The position numbers and the translations under genes are program-made. DNA of 64,000 bases from Croceicoccus estronivorus (GTDB taxonomy: Bacteria; Pseudomonadota; Alphaproteobacteria; Sphingomonadales; Sphingomonadaceae): positions 1 through 64,000 of the forward strand of contig NZ_JRQQ01000007.1 in NCBI RefSeq assembly GCF_001625325.1, in the 5' to 3' direction. Numbering within the stretch: the first letter of the stretch is position 1; every line of letters starts with the position of its first letter. Positions 44,207-51,757 of the stretch are shown here, piece by piece. Under the pieces are notes generated by a model. That model saw only the letters and a list, made by a program, of their open reading frames with translations, made no database searches and had not been told where the DNA came from.

Positions 44207-44791
44207 TCATGGCGTCGTCATGACATCGCCCGCCTTGACCCGCGCGGCGGCAAGCGCGGACAGGTGGGTATTGCCCGTTTGATAGAGGATCTCGACATGC
44301 ATGGCGGCGATCTTCCACCCGGCGGGCGTGCGCTCGAGTTCGTGCCGGTAGAGCGCCGCGACGTTCCAGTATGGTTCACCCTGATCATTCGGGAGATAAT
44401 GAGTCATCCAGACCTGACTGTTCGCCATGGCATGGTCACCGATGACCTGCACTACCAAATTGCCGATCAAATGCTGGGTGTGGAGATAGCCTGGCAGGAC
44501 TGCCCGGCTGGCCTCAACGAACTGGGCGGGCGTCAGCCGTTGGCGGATCGGTGCCGCCGGACTGTCGACCATGCGATAGCCGAGATCGACCTCCGGGGCG
44601 AGCAGCGCCTCGGCCGCCTCCCAGTCGCGTCGGTCGGTCGCGTTGGCGAGGCCGTTGATCGCGTCGGAGATCTGGATACGGTCCTCGCATGTGGTCGCGG
44701 GTGTCGGTGGAGCCGCTCCTGCGGGCTTTTCCACCGACACGAGCAGCAGGCCGAATGCCACTGCAATGATGGCCAGCCGTACCACGATCAA
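44207..44791 (-). CDS. Exported NTF2/SnoaL-like protein
   Basis: About 194 residues with an N-terminal signal or membrane segment (LAIIAVAFGLLLVSVE, then GAAP). The rest is a SnoaL-like/NTF2-like alpha+beta barrel: ISDAINGLANATDRRDWEAAEALLAPEVDLGYRM, and WKIAAMHVEILYQTGN. Cytosolic relatives include ketosteroid isomerase and ring-hydroxylating dioxygenase beta subunits; an exported version is unusual and function is unknown. The annotated start is TTG overlapping the receptor stop; the GTG at 44785 is an alternative. Twenty-six bases before the PQQ dehydrogenase. Confidence 0.75.
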   Translation of the reverse strand: MIVVRLAIIAVAFGLLLVSVEKPAGAAPPTPATTCEDRIQISDAINGLANATDRRDWEAAEALLAPEVDLGYRMVDSPAAPIRQRLTPAQFVEASRAVLPGYLHTQHLIGNLVVQVIGDHAMANSQVWMTHYLPNDQGEPYWNVAALYRHELERTPAGWKIAAMHVEILYQTGNTHLSALAAARVKAGDVMTTP

Positions 44792-46962
44792 TATTCGAAG
44801 GTGAGCTGGAGGCCGTATGTCCTCGGCTCGCCGAAGATTGCGCCGGGCAGAACTGCACGGAAATGATGCACGTAATAATCCTCGTCGAGAAGGTTCTTGC
44901 CGAACGCCGCTAGAGTCCAGCGACCGCCACCGAGCGGAATATCCGTGAGGCTGATCCGCGCATCGAGCAGGTCGAGGCTCTTGAAGACCAGAGCCGCATC
45001 TCCGGTATTGGCGAAGCGCTTACTCTGCCAGCTGTAGTTCACATAGATTTCGGGGCGACCGATCGGCGTCTCGGGAAAGCTCTGCGTCAAATTGGCGCTG
45101 AAGCTGTGCTTGGGTGCATTCTGGAACTGGTAGCGGTTGGTCACGTCGTTGCCGACGCCGTCCAGGATGCGCGTATATTTCGCATCGAGATAGGCATAGT
45201 TCAGCCCGAGTAGCATCGACCGGATCGGCCGTGCGGTGACATCCGCCTCGATTCCCTTGATCCGCGCGCCACCGGCGTTGAATGTATCGGTAATCGTCGG
45301 ATTGGCCGGGTCGGTGATGACGTTGATCTGGATGTCCTTGTAGTCGTATCGAAACGCGGCGAGGTTGAAGCGCACGCGCCTGTCGAACAGAGCAGTCTTC
45401 AGCCCGATCTCATAGCTGTCGACGGCTTCGGGGCCGAAACCGTCGGCGAACCGCGTCGTGGTGCTCGCGCGGATGTTGAAGCCTCCCGACTTATAACCCT
45501 TGGCATATTTGGCATAGACGTTGAGATCGTCGTTCGGCGAATAGCCAAGGATGACCGTGGGACTCACATTGCTGAAGCTGACGTCCCCGGCAGCGAAGGT
45601 CGGTGGGGGCGGCGTGCCGCCGCCTGTCGCCGCAAGCGCGCGGGTGAGGCTTGCGCGGCGTTCGTCCTTCGACCAGCGCAGCCCGCCTGTCACATAGACG
45701 CCGGAGGCGAAACCGGGCCGATAAGTCGCCTGACCGTAGGCGGCATAGGCCGTGTTCCCGATAGTGACGGCGCGGTTCTCAGTCGCGGCGAAGATTGAAC
45801 TGGTCTCCTCAGCGCTTCGCCCGTCCTCGTCGAAATAATAGCCGCCAAGGACGAACTCAAGGCTGCCATCGGCTGTGCTGCCGATGATTTGCAGCTCTTC
45901 CGAAAATTGGTGCTGGCGCTGGTTTGCAGCCTGAGTGAGCAGGGGCGATGGCGCAAGCGTTCCGGGAAAATAGAATTGACGGAACGCGCTGGACAGTTTC
46001 CGATAGGCGGTGATCGACTTGAGCTGCACCGTCGGCAAGATATCCCAGCTGGCCGTCAGGCTATGGCCCTGTGACGTCGTGCGATTGGGCGTGAGGCCGG
46101 TGACGCCCACAGCGGCCGTCCCCGGCCTGTCGGGCTTCGCCGGATATAGCGGGACCACGGCGAGATAGGGCGGCGTATCACGCGTGTGCGAGCGATCATA
46201 AGTGTAGACGATGTCGATATCCGCGGTAGGCTGCCACCGTACCGCGCCGCGATAGGCGTCGTGCCGCTGGTCGCCAAAGCGATCCGATCCGGTCCCGGGA
46301 TTGCGGATGAAGCCGTCCTTGCGCGAATAGAGGATGCCTCCCTGCACCGCGAGTGTCTCCCCGAGCGGGACATTGACCGTCGTGCGCGAACGGAACTGAT
46401 CATAATTGCCGACCAGCAGATCCTGGCGGGCATGGAAAGCGCCGAGTTCAGGAGCGCGGGTAATGTAATTGATCGCACCGCCAGTTGCGTTGCGACCGTA
46501 AAGGGTTCCCTGAGGCCCCCTGAGCACCTCGATCCGCTCGATCTCGGCTAACTCGTTCACCATGCCTTGCGTACGCGCGACATAGACACCGTCGACGTAG
46601 ATCGCCACGCTGGGATCCTGCGTGAACTGGTCATCGCTGTTGCCGATGCCACGGATGAAGACGCGCGCCGTGTTGGCGCTGTTGGGGTGCGGACCGACCT
46701 GGAGATTGGGCACCGCGCGCGGGAGATCGGTGATGTCGAAGACGCTCTTGTTGGCCAGTTGCGCCTGCGAGAGCGCTACTACCGAGATCGGCGTCGCCAA
46801 CTGACTTTCCTCGCGGCGCTGGGCGGTGACGACGATCTCGGATACGCCGACGTCCTCGACCGACCCGCCGCTCTCAGCCGTTTGCGCGAAAGCCGGCGAC
46901 GCACAGGCGGCCATGAGTGCTGAGAGTGCGCAATATCGATTGCGACCCAGAAAATAATGCAT
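44788..46962 (-). CDS. TonB-dependent outer-membrane receptor
   Basis: 724 residues with signal peptide (AACASPAFAQ), TonB box region SEIVVTAQRREES, plug motifs VFIRGIGNSDDQ, VAIYVDGVYVART and RIEVLRGPQGTLYGRNATGG, and a beta-barrel ending YGLQLTFEY. Ligand unknown. Its neighbours, an exported NTF2-like protein and a periplasmic PQQ dehydrogenase, suggest it brings in either that enzyme's substrate or PQQ itself. PQQ uptake by a TonB-dependent receptor is established for E. coli PqqU. Confidence 0.92.
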   Translation of the reverse strand: MHYFLGRNRYCALSALMAACASPAFAQTAESGGSVEDVGVSEIVVTAQRREESQLATPISVVALSQAQLANKSVFDITDLPRAVPNLQVGPHPNSANTARVFIRGIGNSDDQFTQDPSVAIYVDGVYVARTQGMVNELAEIERIEVLRGPQGTLYGRNATGGAINYITRAPELGAFHARQDLLVGNYDQFRSRTTVNVPLGETLAVQGGILYSRKDGFIRNPGTGSDRFGDQRHDAYRGAVRWQPTADIDIVYTYDRSHTRDTPPYLAVVPLYPAKPDRPGTAAVGVTGLTPNRTTSQGHSLTASWDILPTVQLKSITAYRKLSSAFRQFYFPGTLAPSPLLTQAANQRQHQFSEELQIIGSTADGSLEFVLGGYYFDEDGRSAEETSSIFAATENRAVTIGNTAYAAYGQATYRPGFASGVYVTGGLRWSKDERRASLTRALAATGGGTPPPPTFAAGDVSFSNVSPTVILGYSPNDDLNVYAKYAKGYKSGGFNIRASTTTRFADGFGPEAVDSYEIGLKTALFDRRVRFNLAAFRYDYKDIQINVITDPANPTITDTFNAGGARIKGIEADVTARPIRSMLLGLNYAYLDAKYTRILDGVGNDVTNRYQFQNAPKHSFSANLTQSFPETPIGRPEIYVNYSWQSKRFANTGDAALVFKSLDLLDARISLTDIPLGGGRWTLAAFGKNLLDEDYYVHHFRAVLPGAIFGEPRTYGLQLTFEY

Positions 46963-46993
46963 TCCCCTCTCCTTAAATATTATTTGTGTGATA

Positions 46994-47031
46994 GGGAATT
47001 TAATTGCGGATTGATTCCCAACAATTAAATT
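46994..47031. promoter_or_regulatory. AT-rich inverted repeat before the receptor gene
   Basis: AATTTAATTG (46997-47006) faces CAATTAAATT (47022-47031), a perfect ten-base inverted repeat with a 15-base centre; a second pair, GGGAAT/ATTCCC (46994-46999, 47014-47019), interlocks with it. It lies in the 125-base AT-rich spacer between the DUF1214 gene and the receptor. May be an operator for the receptor promoter or the end structure of the sulfotransferase-DUF1214 transcript; no T-run supports the latter. Confidence 0.5.
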
Positions 47032-47087
47032 ATTAATTTCAATATTATTATTAAATTTCGTTCATTTCGTCCGGATCATGTCTCGTG

Positions 47088-48278
47088 CTACCAATGGGTG
47101 CGCATCTGGTATCCAATGCGGCGCTTGCGGATTGCCTCGGCACGTTCCTCGGCTGAATAGGCGGGGGTGCCGGAGGGGAGGTACTGGCGGACATCCGCGA
47201 CCTTGCATCGCGTCACTACCGGATCGGGCGCGTCGCTAGGCACCTTCCACCGCATCTGTATGATGCCCCACGGGTTGTCGGCCTTGTCCATCCAGTTCTG
47301 GACGCCGGGATCCTGCTTCGAGATCACCACGCGGAGTTTGCCGTCGTTGTCGAGCCGCGCCTGCGCTTCGTTCAGGCTCGACTGGCGGTTGGCCCAGTCG
47401 ATCGTGCTGAACCGGTCGTCCGCCACCAGCAGCGACCAATATAGGCAGGTGCGTGGCAGTGCCGTCTCGATCACCAGCGCCTCGTCGTCTTCAATCTCGT
47501 AGGCGCCATCATAATAGACTTGGTTGGGCATACCGCCGATGCTCTCGATCTTCTTCGAGCGGGTGAGCACGTTGATCCCGTGATGCTCGCGATACCAGCG
47601 CGCGAGATCGATATCGAAGCGCACCATCCCCTCGGCCCAGCGGCCGAGATTGCCGATGCGGCGGTCGATTTCAGCGGCGGTGGTCGGCGGCGCGTCGTCG
47701 AGCCGCTCGATTGCAATGCGGGCATCGACTTCGCCGATCCAGTCGACCGAGCATTGCCGCAGGAGCAGGCGGACGGTGGTCGGCGCAAGCCGCCACCAGT
47801 CGCCGGTGTAGCCGGCCGGCCGTTCGGGGCTAAGGATCACGCTATAGGCGCCGGCCTCGCCCAGCGTCAGATCATCGAGGCTGTGCTGCAGCGGAGCGAC
47901 CGAGCTGGGCCCCTCGTGGCCGAGCAACTCGTAGCTGTGCTGGCCGACTTCGACAAAGCGGTTGGTGCCGCGGAAGCCCGAGATGCGGTAGCTGCCCTGT
48001 GGGTCTACATCCGTCGTGCGGTAGGTGTAGTCGGGGCACGGTCCGCCCATGTTCATCGCGATGTTCCAGCACGGCGTCCATGTCGGGTGGCGCGGATCTA
48101 GTGCGATGTGGGAGAGATAGCCGTTCGCGACACCGGACAGTGCGAGGCGGAACAGATCACGGCGATCGTCGACCGACGGCGCTGTGCGGCCCCAGCGGTT
48201 AATGAGCTGGTTGCCGACTGGACGGATGCTGTCCAGCATCGCGTCCCACTCAGGCAGCGTCAGCGGCGTGTCGGTCAT
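47088..48278 (-). CDS. DUF1214-domain protein
   Basis: 396 residues. The C-terminal third has the DUF1214 signature: RTCLYWSLLVADDRFSTIDWANRQSSLNEAQARLDNDGKLRVVI followed by DPGVQNWMDKADNPWGIIQMRW. The N-terminal part (DRRDLFRLALSGVANGYLSHI; PDYTYRTTDVDPQGSYRISGFRGTNRFVEVG) also fits family members. No signal peptide. The biochemical role is unknown. Its start overlaps the stop of the sulfotransferase-like gene (ATGA), so the two are translated together. Confidence 0.82.
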   Translation of the reverse strand: MTDTPLTLPEWDAMLDSIRPVGNQLINRWGRTAPSVDDRRDLFRLALSGVANGYLSHIALDPRHPTWTPCWNIAMNMGGPCPDYTYRTTDVDPQGSYRISGFRGTNRFVEVGQHSYELLGHEGPSSVAPLQHSLDDLTLGEAGAYSVILSPERPAGYTGDWWRLAPTTVRLLLRQCSVDWIGEVDARIAIERLDDAPPTTAAEIDRRIGNLGRWAEGMVRFDIDLARWYREHHGINVLTRSKKIESIGGMPNQVYYDGAYEIEDDEALVIETALPRTCLYWSLLVADDRFSTIDWANRQSSLNEAQARLDNDGKLRVVISKQDPGVQNWMDKADNPWGIIQMRWKVPSDAPDPVVTRCKVADVRQYLPSGTPAYSAEERAEAIRKRRIGYQMRTHW

Positions 48279-49498
48279 GCGCCTATCCTTGCCTTGGGCG
48301 TCTCAATGTCGAAGGCGCGAATATAGTCAGCATAATCCGCGCGGATGGCGTCGGCGGAGAGGCCGTAATCCTCGGCTGCATAGCGGTGGGCCCCATGGGC
48401 ACCGGACGCGTTCTCTGCGTGCCAGCGCTCGAACTTCGCGCTCGTGTCGTCGCTGAGGGGCAGGCCGAGCCATGCGTAGATCCGTTCGAGCACCCCCATC
48501 GGATCGGCCACGAACTCCGCGTGATGCACGTCGAAGAAGCGCTCGGGGCCAAGCTTTGCACGCGCCGCCATCGCGGCGTGCATGCCGGACAGCAGATGTT
48601 TGTGCACCTCGCGCCCTATCCTCGCTTTGCCGATGCTGGCGACCACGCCGGCCGGGTAGAGCGAGGAGACGAAGCTCGCATAGGAGGGCACAGATTTCCC
48701 CGGATCGCGATGGGTGAAGATGAAGCGAATATCGGGATAGGCATCCAGCATGTGATCGAGGTGGAACTTGTGGTGCGGCGCCTTGAACAGCCAGCGGTTG
48801 GGTGGGCGGCTCGACTGGAGCAGGCGGGCGACCCGGGCATGGTAGGTGAATGTCCTGCGCATGTCCTGGCCACGCCACCAGGCGTGATAGGAGAAGACCG
48901 GCATGGTCATCTGTTGCGCGCGGAACTGAAGGCCGAGCACCTCGGTATCCTCCATCGTCGCTTCAGGATCCCACAGGTGCATCGCCGCCTGCTCGGGCTC
49001 CTCGCGCAGCAGGCGGTCGACGAAGGCAGTGTAGGCGATGCGGCGGGGGTCGGTCGCTTCCTCCTCGATCCGCGGCGGCGGGCAGGGTTGCATCTGCTCC
49101 CAGGGCCTGAGGCAGCGGAACTGCGGATCGCGCGACATCACGTTGCCGAGTGCGGAGGTGCCGGTACGCGGCAGGCCGACGATCGAGACGGGCGCCTCGA
49201 TCGGTGCGCTCTCCACCTCTGGATTGGCCTTGAACCAGGCTTCGATCCTCAGCCGGTTGTCTAACCGGCGGCGGATGAGCTCGATCGCCTTCGCTCGGTC
49301 TGCGGCCTCATAAGGCACGTCGCGCGCAAGGCTGTCCAGCAGTACCTCCAGACCCTCGACAAAATCATCGCCGCTGAAGTCCGAAAGTTTCGTCCGCCTG
49401 ACCGCGCCGGCCAGCAACGCATCCACTGATGGATAGCCATCGTCCAAGTATCGCTCAGGCAAGTTCCCGCTCCCTACCCATTCTGTGATGTCCCCCAA
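48275..49498 (-). CDS. Sulfotransferase-family protein
   Basis: About 400 residues of the sulfotransferase_3 type, using PAPS as sulfuryl donor if the activity holds. 5'-phosphosulfate loop: VSIVGLPRTGTSALGNVMSRDP; 3'-phosphate motif region: FIFTHRDPGKSVPSYASF. C-terminal DVHHAEFVADPMGVLERIYAWLGLPLS is typical of the family. Start is uncertain: the frame opens at TTG (49498), with other TTG/GTG codons inside the next 75 bases (for example GTG at 49426). Acceptor unknown. First gene of a pair with DUF1214; divergent from a LysR regulator. Confidence 0.84.
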   Translation of the reverse strand: MGDITEWVGSGNLPERYLDDGYPSVDALLAGAVRRTKLSDFSGDDFVEGLEVLLDSLARDVPYEAADRAKAIELIRRRLDNRLRIEAWFKANPEVESAPIEAPVSIVGLPRTGTSALGNVMSRDPQFRCLRPWEQMQPCPPPRIEEEATDPRRIAYTAFVDRLLREEPEQAAMHLWDPEATMEDTEVLGLQFRAQQMTMPVFSYHAWWRGQDMRRTFTYHARVARLLQSSRPPNRWLFKAPHHKFHLDHMLDAYPDIRFIFTHRDPGKSVPSYASFVSSLYPAGVVASIGKARIGREVHKHLLSGMHAAMAARAKLGPERFFDVHHAEFVADPMGVLERIYAWLGLPLSDDTSAKFERWHAENASGAHGAHRYAAEDYGLSADAIRADYADYIRAFDIETPKARIGA

Positions 49499-49656
49499 AT
49501 CGCGGGGGCGTCGACGACGACGTTCGGGTAGCCCCCCCCGTTCGTTCAGGTTCCCCTATCCATGGACGCCCCAGTATTCTCGCAGGGGAGAATGCTCTTG
49601 CCCACGAATATAGTCCAATGCATATTACGCTTGATATATATAGATTGGTTTTATGG

Positions 49657-50520
49657 ATGGATCTGACCCGTTTCCGACACATCGTGACCGTGGCTCGCAC
49701 CGCGAGCTTTTCGCGCGCCGCCAAGGAGTTACACATCACACAACCCGCGCTGAGCCGGAGCATTTCCAGCTTCGAGGAGCGCTACGGTGTGCGGCTGTTC
49801 GAACGGGGGCGCAGTGGCACCGTGCCCACGGCCGTGGGCCGAACGGTCGTGGCCCAGGCACACGAAATCCTGTCAGCCACACGAGAAATGGAAGCAGGCC
49901 TCGGCGCGCATTCTGCGGGCGATGCCGGGGAAGTGATACTCGGCCTGGGCGCGCTGGTTGCGAGCCTCATCCTGCCTCCTCTCGGAAGGCACATTCTCAC
50001 GACACGACCAAGCCTTAAGCTGCGGACCGTAATCAAACCGAACGCGGCACTGCTGGCCGAAGACGAACTGGACCTGCTGCTCGCGAGCCCACATCGTCCC
50101 GATGTTCTGATTGATTTCGACGTTCGTGCTCTCGTTCGCCTGCAATTGGCCATCGTCGTACGCGCTGACCATCCGCTGGTGGGGCGCGAGACCATACTCG
50201 CTTCCGAACTCAAAGCCTGGCCCGCAGCCGGGCAGACATATGAACCGAGCGGAGCGAACGCCGGCCGTTTCGCATGCGAGAATTATCACATATTGCGGGA
50301 CGTCATCACATCCAGCGACTGCTACTGGTGCACATCGCCATTGTTCATAGCGAAAGAGTTGGCCGATAATAGCCTCTGCATTCTGAACGTGATTGACTAT
50401 CCCATCCGAGACTTGGAAATTGCCGTTATGCGTGTTCGCGGGCGGCAGTTGTCGCCCGCCGCACTCGCCGTCGAGGAGGAAGCCATCCGCCTTCTCAAAA
50501 GCTTTCGCTGCGACCACTGA
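49657..50520 (+). CDS. LysR-family transcriptional regulator
   Basis: 287 residues from the ATG at 49657 (MDLTRFRHIVTVARTASFSRAAKELHITQPALSRSISSFEERYGVRLFERGRSG, a complete LysR winged helix), followed by the periplasmic-binding-protein-like effector domain. Divergent from the sulfotransferase-DUF1214 genes, its most probable target. Its closest local relative is the second LysR gene, with which it lies tail to tail. Confidence 0.92.
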   Translation: MDLTRFRHIVTVARTASFSRAAKELHITQPALSRSISSFEERYGVRLFERGRSGTVPTAVGRTVVAQAHEILSATREMEAGLGAHSAGDAGEVILGLGALVASLILPPLGRHILTTRPSLKLRTVIKPNAALLAEDELDLLLASPHRPDVLIDFDVRALVRLQLAIVVRADHPLVGRETILASELKAWPAAGQTYEPSGANAGRFACENYHILRDVITSSDCYWCTSPLFIAKELADNSLCILNVIDYPIRDLEIAVMRVRGRQLSPAALAVEEEAIRLLKSFRCDH

Positions 50521-50730
50521 AGCTCTGTAGCGAGACAACTCTTGGGCTGATGCGGTGGAACTCCCCTTTCCGTCGACATCATGGGACGCTGTCAAACGAC
50601 ATGATGGCACGCAATAGAGGCGCAAATGCCGGATGCGCGGATTCCCGAGATCGACTTAACGAAAGCATGATTGGTCGCACCTTGGACCGTTCGGGTCGAT
50701 GCGAAGTGCGCTCCTGATCCGACACTCCCT

Positions 50731-51588
50731 TCAAAGCTCGGACGCCAGCCTGCGGACCGCCTGTTCGAGATAGTTCGCCGCAGGGGAGAGCGTCCGTCCG
50801 TAATGCCGCACCAGAACGATACGGATTTCCTGTTCGGGGGAATCGAAGCGATGGGGCAAGACTCGTATCAGACCTGCTGCGATTTCTGCCTGCGCAGCCG
50901 CGGTAGCGGTAAGCCACATGGCATCGCTGGTCATCACCAGCGATTTCAGCACGCTGTTGTTGTCACATCGCACGACCGGTTCATAGGGTGTGCTTGTGTG
51001 CGTGGATGAGCTTCCGACCAGAGGATAGTCGTCGGGTTGCCCCTTGCCCTCGAGCAGTGGATGATCTGCACGCACGAGCAGAGCCAGCGGCAGACGTGCG
51101 ATCGGCAGGCTGTCCACGCGATCGTTTTCCGGTACCATGACGTCGGCCACGCAGCAGAATTCAATCTCGTCCGCGAGCGTCTGCCGAACCATTTCGGGGC
51201 TGGAATCCACCACCGGATGCACGCGGATGCCGGGGCGCTCCTTCAGCATGAGACTGAGGAGTTTGGGCAGGATCGAGAGTGCCGCCAGCGGCCCCATCCC
51301 GAACGAGGTGGACCCGACCTCGCCCTTGCCGATCCCGGCAGCCTGCCGGTCCAGTGCGATGGCATCCTGATGGAGACGCGCAGCATCCGGAATGAGGGCC
51401 TTGCCGGCTGCGGTCGGAATCACGGGGCCACGTCCGCGTTCGAAGATCCGGAAGCCGTATTCGCTTTCCAGCACCTGGATGCTGCGTGACAAGGCCGATT
51501 GAGTGAGGCCGAGCTTGCGGGCCGCGACCGCGAAGCTGCCCGCTTCGGCCAACGTCAGCATGTGGGCGATCTTGCGCAGATCTGCCAT
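50731..51588 (-). CDS. LysR-family transcriptional regulator
   Basis: 285 residues with the LysR DNA-binding domain MADLRKIAHMLTLAEAGSFAVAARKLGLTQSALSRSIQVLESEYGFRIFERGRG and an effector domain. Divergent from the receptor gene at 51758 across 169 bases; probably the activator of that six-gene operon, with a CoA-ester, acid or other pathway compound as co-inducer (inference). The 210 bases between the two LysR stops show no gene. Confidence 0.92.
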   Translation of the reverse strand: MADLRKIAHMLTLAEAGSFAVAARKLGLTQSALSRSIQVLESEYGFRIFERGRGPVIPTAAGKALIPDAARLHQDAIALDRQAAGIGKGEVGSTSFGMGPLAALSILPKLLSLMLKERPGIRVHPVVDSSPEMVRQTLADEIEFCCVADVMVPENDRVDSLPIARLPLALLVRADHPLLEGKGQPDDYPLVGSSSTHTSTPYEPVVRCDNNSVLKSLVMTSDAMWLTATAAAQAEIAAGLIRVLPHRFDSPEQEIRIVLVRHYGRTLSPAANYLEQAVRRLASEL

Positions 51589-51757
51589 TCTTAAAACTCA
51601 TCAAAATTGCACATTGAATGAATTTGACGAAGATTGGCCCGCTTGGCAAGTTTTGCCGCATCACGAGCCGTCCAGGCACCGTGCCGACCAAGGCGCAATC
51701 GCGCATTCACAGATCAGGCGATGGGCGCCAGCAGAGCGCCTGCCCCCGGGAGGATTC

